A program made the translations under genes and the position numbers. Of a DNA stretch of 45,015 nt, positions 1-7,934 are shown piece by piece. Under the pieces are notes generated by a model. It did not search any database. It was not told the origin of the DNA and saw only the letters and a list, made by a program, of their open reading frames with translations. Every line of letters begins with the position of its first letter. The first letter of the stretch is position 1. The DNA comes from Fidelibacterota bacterium SCGC AAA160-B08 (GTDB lineage Bacteria; Fidelibacterota; Marinisomatia; Marinisomatales; Marinisomataceae), in assembly GCA_000402755.1 (NCBI GenBank), contig AQSD01000008.1, positions 1 to 45,015 of the forward strand. The letters run 5' to 3'.

Positions 1-51
1 GACTTGATAGTAAAGGTTGGTAAAAGAAGATTTCTGAAAATTTCAGGATAA
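1..51 (+). CDS. tyrS: 3' end of a second tyrS copy (tyrosyl-tRNA synthetase), cut by window edge
   Basis: The first 17 codons read DLIVKVGKRRFLKISG and a TAA stop. This is identical to the C-terminus of the complete tyrosyl-tRNA synthetase encoded on the minus strand at 12040-13251. The DNA is also identical, as the left arm of a perfect inverted repeat. Either the genome carries tyrS twice in opposite orientation or, more likely, the contig folds back on itself near 11950 and this is the true copy lying upstream of trxA. Only the C-terminal tail after the S4 domain is visible; the rest lies outside the window. Confidence 0.85.
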   Translation, partial: DLIVKVGKRRFLKISG

Positions 52-140
52 TATCTCTCGGAAAAATGATTTAACTTATTTTTTTGTTACTCAAATTCAA
101 TTATTCTTATAAATTCCATGGTAATTATTAATATGATTTG
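1..140 (+). repeat. Left arm of a perfect 140-bp inverted repeat (tyrS 3' end plus downstream spacer)
   Basis: Positions 1-140 are the exact reverse complement of 11951-12090. I compared them block by block and found no mismatch; identity breaks at 141 versus 11950. The repeat continues past the left edge, so its full length is unknown. It holds the tyrS stop codon and the tyrS-trxA spacer and ends eight bases before the trxA start. It has no transposase, no target duplication and no end motif, so it does not look like a mobile element. Confidence 0.97.
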
Positions 141-148
141 GAAAACTT

Positions 149-484
149 ATGTCTGAAAAAATTATCAAAATAACAGATCAAAACTTTGAAGAGCTTGTAA
201 TTAAAGCAGAAAAGCTTGTAATTGTAGACTTTTGGGCTGAATGGTGCGGTCCATGTAAAGCTATAGCACCCATTTTAGATAAAATTTCTGATGAATTTAG
301 CGATAACGTCCTTGTAGGTAAGGTAAATGTCGATGAAGTCAAAGAAGTGCCGGTAAAATACGGTATTCGCAGCATTCCAACATTATTGTTTTTTAGCAAT
401 GGAGAAATTGTAAGACAAGAGGTTGGACTTCAGTCTGAGAAGGCATTAGTTGATAATATTAACCAAATCATAAAGAAAAGTTAA
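149..484 (+). CDS. trxA: Thioredoxin
   Basis: This is a cytoplasmic dithiol oxidoreductase that reduces disulfides in partners such as ribonucleotide reductase. The 111-residue length is typical. The active site WCGPC is at residues 32-36 (C33 and C36), within VDFWAEWCGPC, and the cis-proline segment RSIPTLLFF lies near residue 75. There is no signal peptide, so it is cytosolic. Its electron donor, thioredoxin reductase, follows 19 bases later on the same strand, giving a trxA-trxB pair. The upstream spacer belongs to the inverted repeat shared with 11951-12090, which implies that the natural upstream neighbour is tyrS. Confidence 0.97.
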   Translation: MSEKIIKITDQNFEELVIKAEKLVIVDFWAEWCGPCKAIAPILDKISDEFSDNVLVGKVNVDEVKEVPVKYGIRSIPTLLFFSNGEIVRQEVGLQSEKALVDNINQIIKKS

Positions 485-503
485 TATTAAACAATTAATT
501 TAA

Positions 504-1439
504 GTGACAGATAAAACTATTCATAAAACTATCATTATCGGTTCTGGTCCAGCTGGATTAACAGCTGCGATTTATGCTGCTCGTGCTAATTTGAATCCAA
601 TTGTATTTGAAGGGAATCAACCCGGAGGTCAATTGACAATTACTACAGATGTAGAAAATTATCCAGGATTTCCTGACGGTGTTTTAGGTCCAGATATGAT
701 GGATCTATTTCGAAAGCAAGCTCAGAGATTTGGAGCCGAGTGTTTTTATAAATATGTCTCAAAAGTTGATTTTTCCAGCTCCCCATTCAAGGTTTATGTT
801 CAAGATGAAGAGTATCTTGCTGAGTCAGTAATTATTTCTACTGGCGCATCCGCAAGAATGTTAGGTCTTGAAGCAGAAAAAGAGTTAATGGGGTATGGAG
901 TCAGTACTTGTGCGACATGTGATGGTTATTTTTTCAAAGATAAAGAAATTGTAGTGGTTGGTGGCGGTGACTCAGCGATGGAGGAAGCAAGTTTTTTAAC
1001 AAAGTTTGCTAGTAAGGTAACACTTATCCATCGACGAGATGAATTTCGTGCATCTAAAATTATGATTGATAGGGTATTAGATAATCCAAAAATTGAGATC
1101 GTTAAAAATGCAGTAGTAGCTGACATTTTTGGTTCTCAAAAAGATGGAGTTTCTGGTATTTTATTAAAAGATACTATTGACGGAAAAGAAAGAAATTTTG
1201 ATTGCGAAGGTGTATTCTATGGTATTGGCCATAAGCCAAATACTAATCAATTTAAAGGTATAATTGATTTAGACGACCAAGGATATATCACTACCAATCC
1301 CGGATCAACCTTAACTAATGTAGCAGGAATTTTTGCTTGTGGTGATGTGCAAGATAGTCATTATAGGCAAGCAATTACAGCAGCTGGTTCTGGTTGTATG
1401 GCAGCAATAGATGCGGAAAAATATTTAGAAGATTTATAG
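504..1439 (+). CDS. trxB: Thioredoxin reductase (NADPH, FAD)
   Basis: This low-molecular-weight flavoprotein transfers electrons from NADPH through FAD and a redox disulfide to thioredoxin. At 311 residues it has normal length. Visible elements in order are the FAD-binding GSGPAG near residue 13, the redox centre CATC at 136-139, the NADPH-binding GGGDSAMEEA with the HRRDEFRAS phosphate-binding segment, and the C-terminal FAD motif GIFACGDVQD. The start is a GTG at 504; no ATG gives the FAD dinucleotide fold. It lies directly downstream of trxA and almost certainly shares its transcript. Confidence 0.97.
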   Translation: MTDKTIHKTIIIGSGPAGLTAAIYAARANLNPIVFEGNQPGGQLTITTDVENYPGFPDGVLGPDMMDLFRKQAQRFGAECFYKYVSKVDFSSSPFKVYVQDEEYLAESVIISTGASARMLGLEAEKELMGYGVSTCATCDGYFFKDKEIVVVGGGDSAMEEASFLTKFASKVTLIHRRDEFRASKIMIDRVLDNPKIEIVKNAVVADIFGSQKDGVSGILLKDTIDGKERNFDCEGVFYGIGHKPNTNQFKGIIDLDDQGYITTNPGSTLTNVAGIFACGDVQDSHYRQAITAAGSGCMAAIDAEKYLEDL

Positions 1440-1459
1440 AATAGCTTCTCTGTCTTTTT

Positions 1460-1465
1460 AAGGAG
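1460..1465 (+). promoter_or_regulatory. Strong Shine-Dalgarno site (AAGGAG) for the ABC ATPase gene
   Basis: AAGGAG sits seven bases before the ATG at 1473. Most genes in the window show only weak or no Shine-Dalgarno complementarity, so this near-consensus site stands out and supports the chosen start. Confidence 0.6.
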
Positions 1466-1472
1466 AAAAAAA

Positions 1473-2189
1473 ATGGAATTAAAACAGATTTATGATATTA
1501 GTGGTCTAAAGCTCAAATTTGGATCAAAAAAGGCTTTAGAGATAAACACCTTAAAGTTTCACAATGGATTAATTTATGGTGTATGTGGTAATTTTGGATC
1601 AGGAAAATCATCTCTAATGAAAGTCCTTTCAGGACTACAAAAAGAATCAAAAGGAGATGTTCTTTATCAAGGAAATCCTTTCAAAACCAACTTCTTTGGA
1701 AGTATCAAAAAGCATAAAGAAATTCAATACATTCACGTAGACATGTTCAATGACTTTTCCAGCTATTTAAAGAGAAATTCTACAGTTGAACAATTTTTAA
1801 AAGGAATGTTTTCTGCTAAGATAAACCAAATTCGTACAAGACATTTTAAGCATTTTAGCCTAGAGCATCTTTGGAAAACACCTATAAATAAGTTGTCCGA
1901 TGGTGAAAAACATTGGTTAAAAATTGTTGTAGGGGTAGAAAAAGATCCTAGAGTGTTAATCGTAGACGACTATGGTCTTCATCTAGATCCTAAGAATGAG
2001 ATGATTTTGCGCAAAAAAATAATGAAGATGAATAATATTTTAGGAACTACTATTATTTTATCTTCAACGAGTGATTATTTTGTGAAACAATTTGCAAATG
2101 TGGTCATATATTTAGATAACGGACATGTATCGAAAGTCAGAAAAGGATATAAGCGTAATAGCTTCAGCAAGCATAAAAGCAAAAAATAA
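1473..2189 (+). CDS. ABC-type ATP-binding protein with degenerate catalytic residues
   Basis: The 238-residue protein is a single ABC nucleotide-binding domain. Walker A (GNFGSGKS) is at 39-46, the signature LSDGE at 141-145, and Walker B VLIVDD at 161-166. The catalytic glutamate normally following Walker B is Asp166, and the H-switch region reads ILSSTSD with no histidine, so efficient hydrolysis is doubtful. The C-terminus is lysine/arginine-rich. No permease gene lies nearby. The strand continues into a propeller-like exported protein whose reading frame overlaps this one by 65 bases. It could serve an unlinked exporter or be a soluble regulatory ABC protein; the substrate is unknown. Confidence 0.75.
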   Translation: MELKQIYDISGLKLKFGSKKALEINTLKFHNGLIYGVCGNFGSGKSSLMKVLSGLQKESKGDVLYQGNPFKTNFFGSIKKHKEIQYIHVDMFNDFSSYLKRNSTVEQFLKGMFSAKINQIRTRHFKHFSLEHLWKTPINKLSDGEKHWLKIVVGVEKDPRVLIVDDYGLHLDPKNEMILRKKIMKMNNILGTTIILSSTSDYFVKQFANVVIYLDNGHVSKVRKGYKRNSFSKHKSKK

Positions 2190-3825
2190 TAACATTCTTA
2201 ACCTGTTATTCTTCATTTTATTGATTGGGCCATTATTAGGCCAAGTTGATAATAGGTTTAATGTTTTTAGTTGGGAGCAATATAGTCAGGTAGGTGGAGT
2301 TAATTCCATATCAGAAGATTACTCATATTTTTACTTTGGCACAGAGAATGCAGGAATTTTAAGACTAAATAAATTCTCCCAACAATTTGTAAAGCCAATT
2401 ACTCAAGCCCAAGGAATAAAGTCTCAATCAATCGAACATATTTATTTTGACGAACATACAGGGCTTTTATGGTCTGTAGGGGATAGCTTTATTGAGTATA
2501 GTTTTTCTAGAGAGGGTAATTGGAATAAAATAGACTATAACTTGCTTTCACTGAAATCCGGTAATCAGATTATTGACATTGGATCTAGTAAAAATTATAT
2601 ATGGCTACGATCAAATAGCAAATTTTTCAAATTAGACCATATTAATGGTATTTTGGTTGGAGTGTATGCTATGCCAGATGAGCAATCTATTTCATGGGGA
2701 GATATCTCTTCTCAAGAATTAAAGTGGAATATTTTTGATTTCAATGATTATTTTGTTGAGGATGCGTGGCTATTAACGTCGAATGGAGCTTCAGATAACA
2801 GAGGAAATTTTTCAAAATATTTGTCTTATTATAAGTCAGATAATGGCATTAATTGGATATCACTTTCTAACGGATATATTTTAAAAATAGATGAATTTAA
2901 TAAATTGATAACACCCATATTCTATGGCCTTGCATGTGCAGTTCCAACATCCATGATTGATAATGAAATGTTATGGATATCAGGTATTGGAAATAAATCA
3001 TTCAATGGTATTACTAAATTTGACATAAATAATAATAATTTTGAAAATATACTATCTGACCATCATTTAAATTTTAGTGAAGATAATATTTATTCAAGTC
3101 TTATAGTTGATAATGAGATCTGGTTTGGATTAGATAGTCAGATTTTAGTTTACAATGTAAGAAAAAATTCATTTAGATCTATAGGTTTTGAGAAAGGTGT
3201 TCCCCGTGGTAAGATTCTTCACTTGGGGTATAAAAATGGATCAATATTTGCTGGATCAATTAATGGGGTTGTTGAAATAAATACAAGTTCAAAAACAAGA
3301 TTAAACAGTAAGATAGAGAAGTTTATTTTCTCTAGAAATTTGGCTTTGCAAGATATAGAGAATTTTGAAGATAAAGTTTTTTTTGTTTTAAGTAATTCCA
3401 TTTTCAGTTACGATCATGAAAAAGATAATATTTCGGCTTTGAATTGGAAAGATATCACTTTTGATAGTTCTATGAAAAGAAATCAAATTGATATAGCCTC
3501 TAGATCAGTATCTAGGATTTTTTCTAGAAATGATAATTTGTATATAGTTACAGATTTAGGCGTTGTAGATTACATGAATCGTGCTTTAGCTATACCTTCA
3601 AGTCTTTATTTTAATTACAAAGTAACAGATATTGCTGTAGTAGATAATTCTTTATTATTTCTCTCTACAGTAAGAGGTTTGGTTATTATTGATATAGAAA
3701 CAAAAGAGCTTATTAATTATTATGATTTTCCATTTTTAAGAAATATTTATCAAATAAAACATATTAATGAATATTTAGTGTTACTAACGAGCAAAGGTTT
3801 AATTAAATTTAATTTCAACTTATGA
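2125..3825 (+). CDS. Exported, probably beta-propeller protein of unknown function
   Basis: The 566-residue protein has a hydrophobic segment near residues 24-40 (NILNLLFFILLIGPLLGQ) that looks like a signal peptide after an unusually long N-terminal region. The body has repeated short strands with motifs such as YFGTENAGILRL, LWSVGDSF, IWFGLDSQILVYN and IFAGSINGVVEI, which resemble two-component-regulator-type propeller blades. No enzyme motif is visible. The ATG at 2125 overlaps the ABC gene by 65 bases; a later non-ATG start is possible. Its stop overlaps the next start as ATGA, so it is translationally coupled to the GWxTD protein and the two may act together in the envelope. Confidence 0.6.
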   Translation: MYRKSEKDISVIASASIKAKNNNILNLLFFILLIGPLLGQVDNRFNVFSWEQYSQVGGVNSISEDYSYFYFGTENAGILRLNKFSQQFVKPITQAQGIKSQSIEHIYFDEHTGLLWSVGDSFIEYSFSREGNWNKIDYNLLSLKSGNQIIDIGSSKNYIWLRSNSKFFKLDHINGILVGVYAMPDEQSISWGDISSQELKWNIFDFNDYFVEDAWLLTSNGASDNRGNFSKYLSYYKSDNGINWISLSNGYILKIDEFNKLITPIFYGLACAVPTSMIDNEMLWISGIGNKSFNGITKFDINNNNFENILSDHHLNFSEDNIYSSLIVDNEIWFGLDSQILVYNVRKNSFRSIGFEKGVPRGKILHLGYKNGSIFAGSINGVVEINTSSKTRLNSKIEKFIFSRNLALQDIENFEDKVFFVLSNSIFSYDHEKDNISALNWKDITFDSSMKRNQIDIASRSVSRIFSRNDNLYIVTDLGVVDYMNRALAIPSSLYFNYKVTDIAVVDNSLLFLSTVRGLVIIDIETKELINYYDFPFLRNIYQIKHINEYLVLLTSKGLIKFNFNL

Positions 3826-5045
3826 AAAATTTTATATCCATTTGTGTAATATTGTTGAGCATAATATCTGCTCAAGAGTTAAATCGAAATATAGATCAGT
3901 TTAAAACTAATTCGTTCGTTCGTCCAGTTACAAGCGACTCTGTAGAGGTTTTATCTTTTATGGAGGTATCAAATAGCGCCTTACAATTTCTGAAGAAAGA
4001 CAATCTTTTTGAGGCTAAATATGAAGTAAATATCGCTATACTAGATCAAGAGAAGGAGAAGAGATTTTCTCAGCTATTTTCAGATACGATTGTTGTTCAA
4101 AAATTTGGCGATACCACATCGAAGGTAAAGAAAAAGATAATAACAACAGCAGTTGTTTTGCCATTTGCTAGTTATACGGTAACATCAACTTTAAAGGATC
4201 TAGATATAAAGCTCTCAGGAAAGAGGGATAAAGAAATCGATTTGAAAGATTTGTCAAAAAACACATATTTTAAAATATATGATCCAATATTTGTAAGAAA
4301 AGCAGAAGGTTTGTGGGGTTTTGATACAAATAAATTTCCTATTCCGGCTAGCAGAGTGATCTCCGATAATAATAATATTTCTTTGTATCAATATGTTGTT
4401 TTAAATCCAGGTTCATATAATATCACAATAAGTGTTATTGGGGATAAAAAAATACAATGGGAAGATTCTATCGACGGCGTTTCAGAAGGTGCTGTAGTAA
4501 GTCATCTAGCGAATATACCTATCAAAGATATTGATAAAAGAGATTTAAAAATTAAAGTCGTAGTGAGTCAAAGTGGCAACGTTTCATCGAAATCATTTCC
4601 ATTTAAAATAAAGAATACTACATTTTTTGACGGAATTGACAACATCGATGTTGCGTTAGCTCAAATGAGTTACATCTTAACATCAGAAGAAAAGAAAGAG
4701 TTGAAAAATCTCAAGCAATCAGAAAAAGAAAATTTTTTTAAAAAAGTTTGGGCAAAAAGAGATCCTATCGCTCAAACAAAAGTTAATGAACTTATGCAAG
4801 AGTACTATACCAGGGTTATTTTTGCGGAAGAAAATTTTTCAAGAGGGACTTCCGGTGGATGGAAGTCAGATATGGGAATGGTTTATATCTTATTTGGAAA
4901 GCCCGATGACATGGCACGTTCAATGAATATGCAGGGTAGTTATAGCTATGAAACATGGTACTATTTCCAAATTGGAGAAGAATTTACTTTTATTGATGAA
5001 TATGGATTTGGAGATTATAGGCTGAAAACGCCATTACTGTATTAA
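3822..5045 (+). CDS. GWxTD domain-containing exported protein
   Basis: This 407-residue protein begins with a signal peptide (MKNFISICVILLSIISAQ). Its C-terminal 130 residues carry the GWxTD domain: GGWKSDMGMVYILFGKPDD, then YETWYYF and a final GFGDYRL. GWxTD domains are known mainly from Bacteroidetes, Chlorobi, Acidobacteria and Marinimicrobia-type genomes and have no proven function. The middle section looks beta-rich. The start codon overlaps the stop of the propeller gene by four bases (ATGA), indicating coupled translation. Here the threonine of GWxTD is replaced by serine (GWKSD). Confidence 0.85.
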   Translation: MKNFISICVILLSIISAQELNRNIDQFKTNSFVRPVTSDSVEVLSFMEVSNSALQFLKKDNLFEAKYEVNIAILDQEKEKRFSQLFSDTIVVQKFGDTTSKVKKKIITTAVVLPFASYTVTSTLKDLDIKLSGKRDKEIDLKDLSKNTYFKIYDPIFVRKAEGLWGFDTNKFPIPASRVISDNNNISLYQYVVLNPGSYNITISVIGDKKIQWEDSIDGVSEGAVVSHLANIPIKDIDKRDLKIKVVVSQSGNVSSKSFPFKIKNTTFFDGIDNIDVALAQMSYILTSEEKKELKNLKQSEKENFFKKVWAKRDPIAQTKVNELMQEYYTRVIFAEENFSRGTSGGWKSDMGMVYILFGKPDDMARSMNMQGSYSYETWYYFQIGEEFTFIDEYGFGDYRLKTPLLY

Positions 5046-5050
5046 ATATT

Positions 5051-5575
5051 ATGAAAAATGAAGAAAAATTAATTAAAATTTTAGAAAGATTTAGAGACAA
5101 GTTATCTTCTAAAGAGATTGCTTTGATAGATGGGTTATTTGAAGTGCCAAAAACTATAAAAGACTCATGGGATAGTAGCGATACATCTTACAAGCTTTTT
5201 ACGGATGGAGCATCACAGCTCGATAAGAACAATGCTGGTATTGGAGGTTTGTTAAAAAGTGGCCAAGATATAGTGTTTTCTTTTGCTGAAAATATAGGCG
5301 ATTGCACTAATAATGAAGCAGAATATTTAGCGCTAATCAGAGGCATTGAACTCTGTATTGAAAACAAAATACTAGATGTAAAAATTTTTTGTGATAGTGA
5401 GTTGATTGTAAGGCAGGTCAATGGTGATTATAAAGTAAAAAATGAAAGAATGATTAAGCTTCATGCTAGAACCTTAGATTTGTGTTCAATGCTAAACAAC
5501 TGGTCAGTTTCACATGTTCTTAGAGATAAAAATACAGAAGCAGATCTTTTGAGTAAAGAAGGCCTTACTAAATAA
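5051..5575 (+). CDS. Ribonuclease HI family protein
   Basis: This enzyme cleaves the RNA strand of RNA-DNA hybrids in a metal-dependent manner. Its RNase H fold spans about residues 46-172 of 174, with catalytic acids Asp52 (FTDGAS), Glu91 (NNEAEYLAL), Asp115 (FCDSELIVRQ) and Asp165 (NTEADLLS). The NNxAEY motif and late Asp match the RNase HI branch found in Bacillus, mycobacteria and archaea rather than E. coli RnhA. The 45-residue N-terminal extension is not recognisable. It follows the GWxTD gene after five bases and precedes mreB by 43 bases. Confidence 0.9.
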   Translation: MKNEEKLIKILERFRDKLSSKEIALIDGLFEVPKTIKDSWDSSDTSYKLFTDGASQLDKNNAGIGGLLKSGQDIVFSFAENIGDCTNNEAEYLALIRGIELCIENKILDVKIFCDSELIVRQVNGDYKVKNERMIKLHARTLDLCSMLNNWSVSHVLRDKNTEADLLSKEGLTK

Positions 5576-5618
5576 AAAAAACTAAGGAATGAGAATAATA
5601 TTTTATAAGTTATAGACT

Positions 5619-6659
5619 ATGAATTTCTTCAATAAAATTAAAGACACCTTTAGCGATAGCTTCAATTGGGTTAGCGGTGATATTGCTATTGACCTTGGAA
5701 CAGCTAATACTTTGATATGGTTAGCTGGTAAGGGAATTATTGTCAATGAGCCATCTATCATTGCTAGATCTACAAAAACAGGAGCAGTTATTGCTGTTGG
5801 TGAAGATGCTAAGCAGATGTTAGGTAAGACTCATGAAGGTATTGAAACTATCCGTCCATTGCGAGATGGAGTAATTGCTGACTATACGGCTGTAGATGAA
5901 ATGCTACAGGGTTTTATCAGAAAAGTAAATTTGAATCGCCTAACTAGGCCAAGAATGGTTATTTGTGTACCATCCGGCGTTACTGAAGTAGAAAGAAGAG
6001 CCGTAAAAGATTCTGGAGAAAAGCAGGCAGCTAGAGAGGTATTTTTAGTAGACGAACCTGTTGCTGCAGCAATCGGAATAGGTTTAGATATTAGTAAGCC
6101 TGTAGGTAATATTATTGTTGATATCGGCGGAGGAACTACTGAAGTAGCTGTAATATCGTTAAACGGCGTAGTTACTAAAAAAGCTATTAGAGTTGCTGGA
6201 GATGAAATGGACGATGCAATACAGCATTGGTTTAGAAATGAACATAAGTTAGAAATCGGAGCACAAACAGCAGAGCAGATAAAAATTACAGTCGGTTCCG
6301 CTATGAGACAAAGATCTAAGAATATTCTAGTCAAAGGAAGAGACTTAGTGTCGGGGATACCTAAAACAATAGATATTAGATCTGATGAAATTAGACAAGC
6401 CTTGAAAGATCCGGTAAAAAGAATTTTAGATGTAATTAAGGATGCGTTAGAAGCAACACCAGCCGAACTATCTTCAGATATTATAGATAGAGGAATTGTT
6501 CTTGCTGGGGGAGGCTCTCAATTGAGAGGCCTTGATCAAGTCTTGCGTGAAAAAACAGGCGTACCTGTGAATGTTGCCGATGAACCACATTTAGCAATTG
6601 TTAAAGGATGCGGGGCGGTAATAGAAGATTTAGAAAAATTTAAGCATGTCCTTCTTTAA
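5619..6659 (+). CDS. mreB: Rod shape-determining actin homologue MreB
   Basis: MreB is a membrane-associated actin-like filament protein that orients elongasome peptidoglycan synthesis. At 346 residues it has typical length. Visible motifs are phosphate-1 DLGTANTLIW (about 25-34), the phosphate-2 region DIGGGTTEVAVISL near residue 168, and the adenosine motif GIVLAGGGSQLRGL near 290. The N-terminal MNFFNKIKDTF is a plausible amphipathic membrane helix. It leads the canonical order mreB-mreC-mreD-mrdA-rodA, with mreC starting three bases after its stop. Confidence 0.98.
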   Translation: MNFFNKIKDTFSDSFNWVSGDIAIDLGTANTLIWLAGKGIIVNEPSIIARSTKTGAVIAVGEDAKQMLGKTHEGIETIRPLRDGVIADYTAVDEMLQGFIRKVNLNRLTRPRMVICVPSGVTEVERRAVKDSGEKQAAREVFLVDEPVAAAIGIGLDISKPVGNIIVDIGGGTTEVAVISLNGVVTKKAIRVAGDEMDDAIQHWFRNEHKLEIGAQTAEQIKITVGSAMRQRSKNILVKGRDLVSGIPKTIDIRSDEIRQALKDPVKRILDVIKDALEATPAELSSDIIDRGIVLAGGGSQLRGLDQVLREKTGVPVNVADEPHLAIVKGCGAVIEDLEKFKHVLL

Positions 6660-6661
6660 GA

Positions 6662-7450
6662 ATGGCTAAGACTGAATTAATTCTCAAAAAAAATTTAGAT
6701 ATCTATATTTTATTCATTTGTATCTTTTTTTCATTCCTTCTCATTTTTAGTAATAATAATCAACAAATTCAAAAATTTAGATCCAGTGCATTAGATACAT
6801 TTTCTTTTGTATATCAACCTTTTAATTGGTTAGATAATCAAATTTTTTTAACTAAAAAACTTGAAGTTTTATCTTATGAAAATTTAAAACTTAATCTAGA
6901 AAACCAGATTTTATCTTCAAGTAAAGTTGAGAATGAGAGATTGAGAGATTTATTAAAATTTAAAAAACGCAATGAATTGAACTTGATTGGAGCAGACATT
7001 TTGTCTAAAGGCGTTAACGCTAACATGTCATCTGTTCTCGTAGATCGAGGCCTTATAGATGGTATAGAGAGAAATAATGCAGTATTATCATCTCGAGGAG
7101 TGGTGGGAAAGATTGTTTTTGTATCAAATAATCATTCAGGTGTACAGTTAGTAAGTGATGTAGATTTTAGAGTAAGTGTAAAAATAATGCCATCTGAAGC
7201 TGAAGGTATTATGCGTTGGATAAAAAGCGATATATGTGAAATTTCAGAAGTTCAATCAACATCAGATATTCAAATCGGTGATATTGTTTTAACTTCAAAT
7301 CTTAGTATACACTTTCCAGAGAGTTTGCCAGTAGGTGAAGTGGTCAGTATCCATAAGAAATCGAATAGTTCAAATAAGGTTGTGCGTATGAAGCTTTTTT
7401 CTGATCTAGCTACTTTGAATCAATTATTTATCGTTAGAAAGGGCGAGTAA
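6662..7450 (+). CDS. mreC: Rod shape-determining protein MreC
   Basis: MreC is a bitopic protein linking MreB filaments to periplasmic penicillin-binding proteins. The 262 residues hold an N-terminal membrane helix (about 13-30, DIYILFICIFFSFLLIF), a coiled-coil stretch (about 66-105, rich in Leu, Glu and Asn) and the MreC double beta-barrel core with SSVLVDRGLIDGIERNNAV and GVVGKIVFVSNNHSGVQLV. It lies between mreB (two-base gap) and mreD (four-base gap). Length and architecture are normal. Confidence 0.96.
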   Translation: MAKTELILKKNLDIYILFICIFFSFLLIFSNNNQQIQKFRSSALDTFSFVYQPFNWLDNQIFLTKKLEVLSYENLKLNLENQILSSSKVENERLRDLLKFKKRNELNLIGADILSKGVNANMSSVLVDRGLIDGIERNNAVLSSRGVVGKIVFVSNNHSGVQLVSDVDFRVSVKIMPSEAEGIMRWIKSDICEISEVQSTSDIQIGDIVLTSNLSIHFPESLPVGEVVSIHKKSNSSNKVVRMKLFSDLATLNQLFIVRKGE

Positions 7451-7454
7451 GATC

Positions 7455-7934
7455 ATGAGCGTATATCTTATATATTTCTTGATTTCAATTGTACTTCAAC
7501 TAGCTTTTGCAGAACTATTAACTGTAAATGGATTTCAACCTAATATTATATTATTATTTGTCATTTTATCTTCGATATCCATGGATAATACTTCTCGAGC
7601 AACAATCACAGGTTTTTTTGTCGGATTATTTTCTGATCTAGTTCTATTCAATGGTTTTTATTTAGGTTTATCTAGTCTTGTTTTTTCAGTATGTGGTTAT
7701 CTTGCTTCTCAAGTAAGCTTTAATTTTGCACACAGGAATTTTGATCTATATTGGCTAATCCTAGTGTTTGTAGGGAGTGGACTGTATTCATTATTCAGGT
7801 ATGATTTTTTCTTTTTTAATGATATGATATTTTTCTTAAAAAATTGGTTTTCTGTATCAAGTTATACTTCATTTGTTGGGTTTGTTATCACTAGAGCTTT
7901 TAGAGTAAAACAACTAGTTTTAGACGATGCTTAA
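7455..7934 (+). CDS. mreD: Rod shape-determining membrane protein MreD
   Basis: This 159-residue polytopic membrane protein has about five hydrophobic helices, with the typical MreD segment QPNIILLFVILSSI and a GFFVGLFSDL motif. It is part of the elongasome membrane complex with MreC, RodA and PBP2. MreD is poorly conserved, so identification rests on size, hydrophobicity and position between mreC and mrdA. The stop overlaps the start of the next gene by eight bases, suggesting coupled translation. Confidence 0.92.
   Translation: MSVYLIYFLISIVLQLAFAELLTVNGFQPNIILLFVILSSISMDNTSRATITGFFVGLFSDLVLFNGFYLGLSSLVFSVCGYLASQVSFNFAHRNFDLYWLILVFVGSGLYSLFRYDFFFFNDMIFFLKNWFSVSSYTSFVGFVITRAFRVKQLVLDDA

Noticed and set aside
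5882..6334. 150-residue open frame antisense to mreB
   Set aside because: It lies wholly inside the highly conserved mreB coding region and has no recognisable domain; its openness follows from the codon usage of the real gene.
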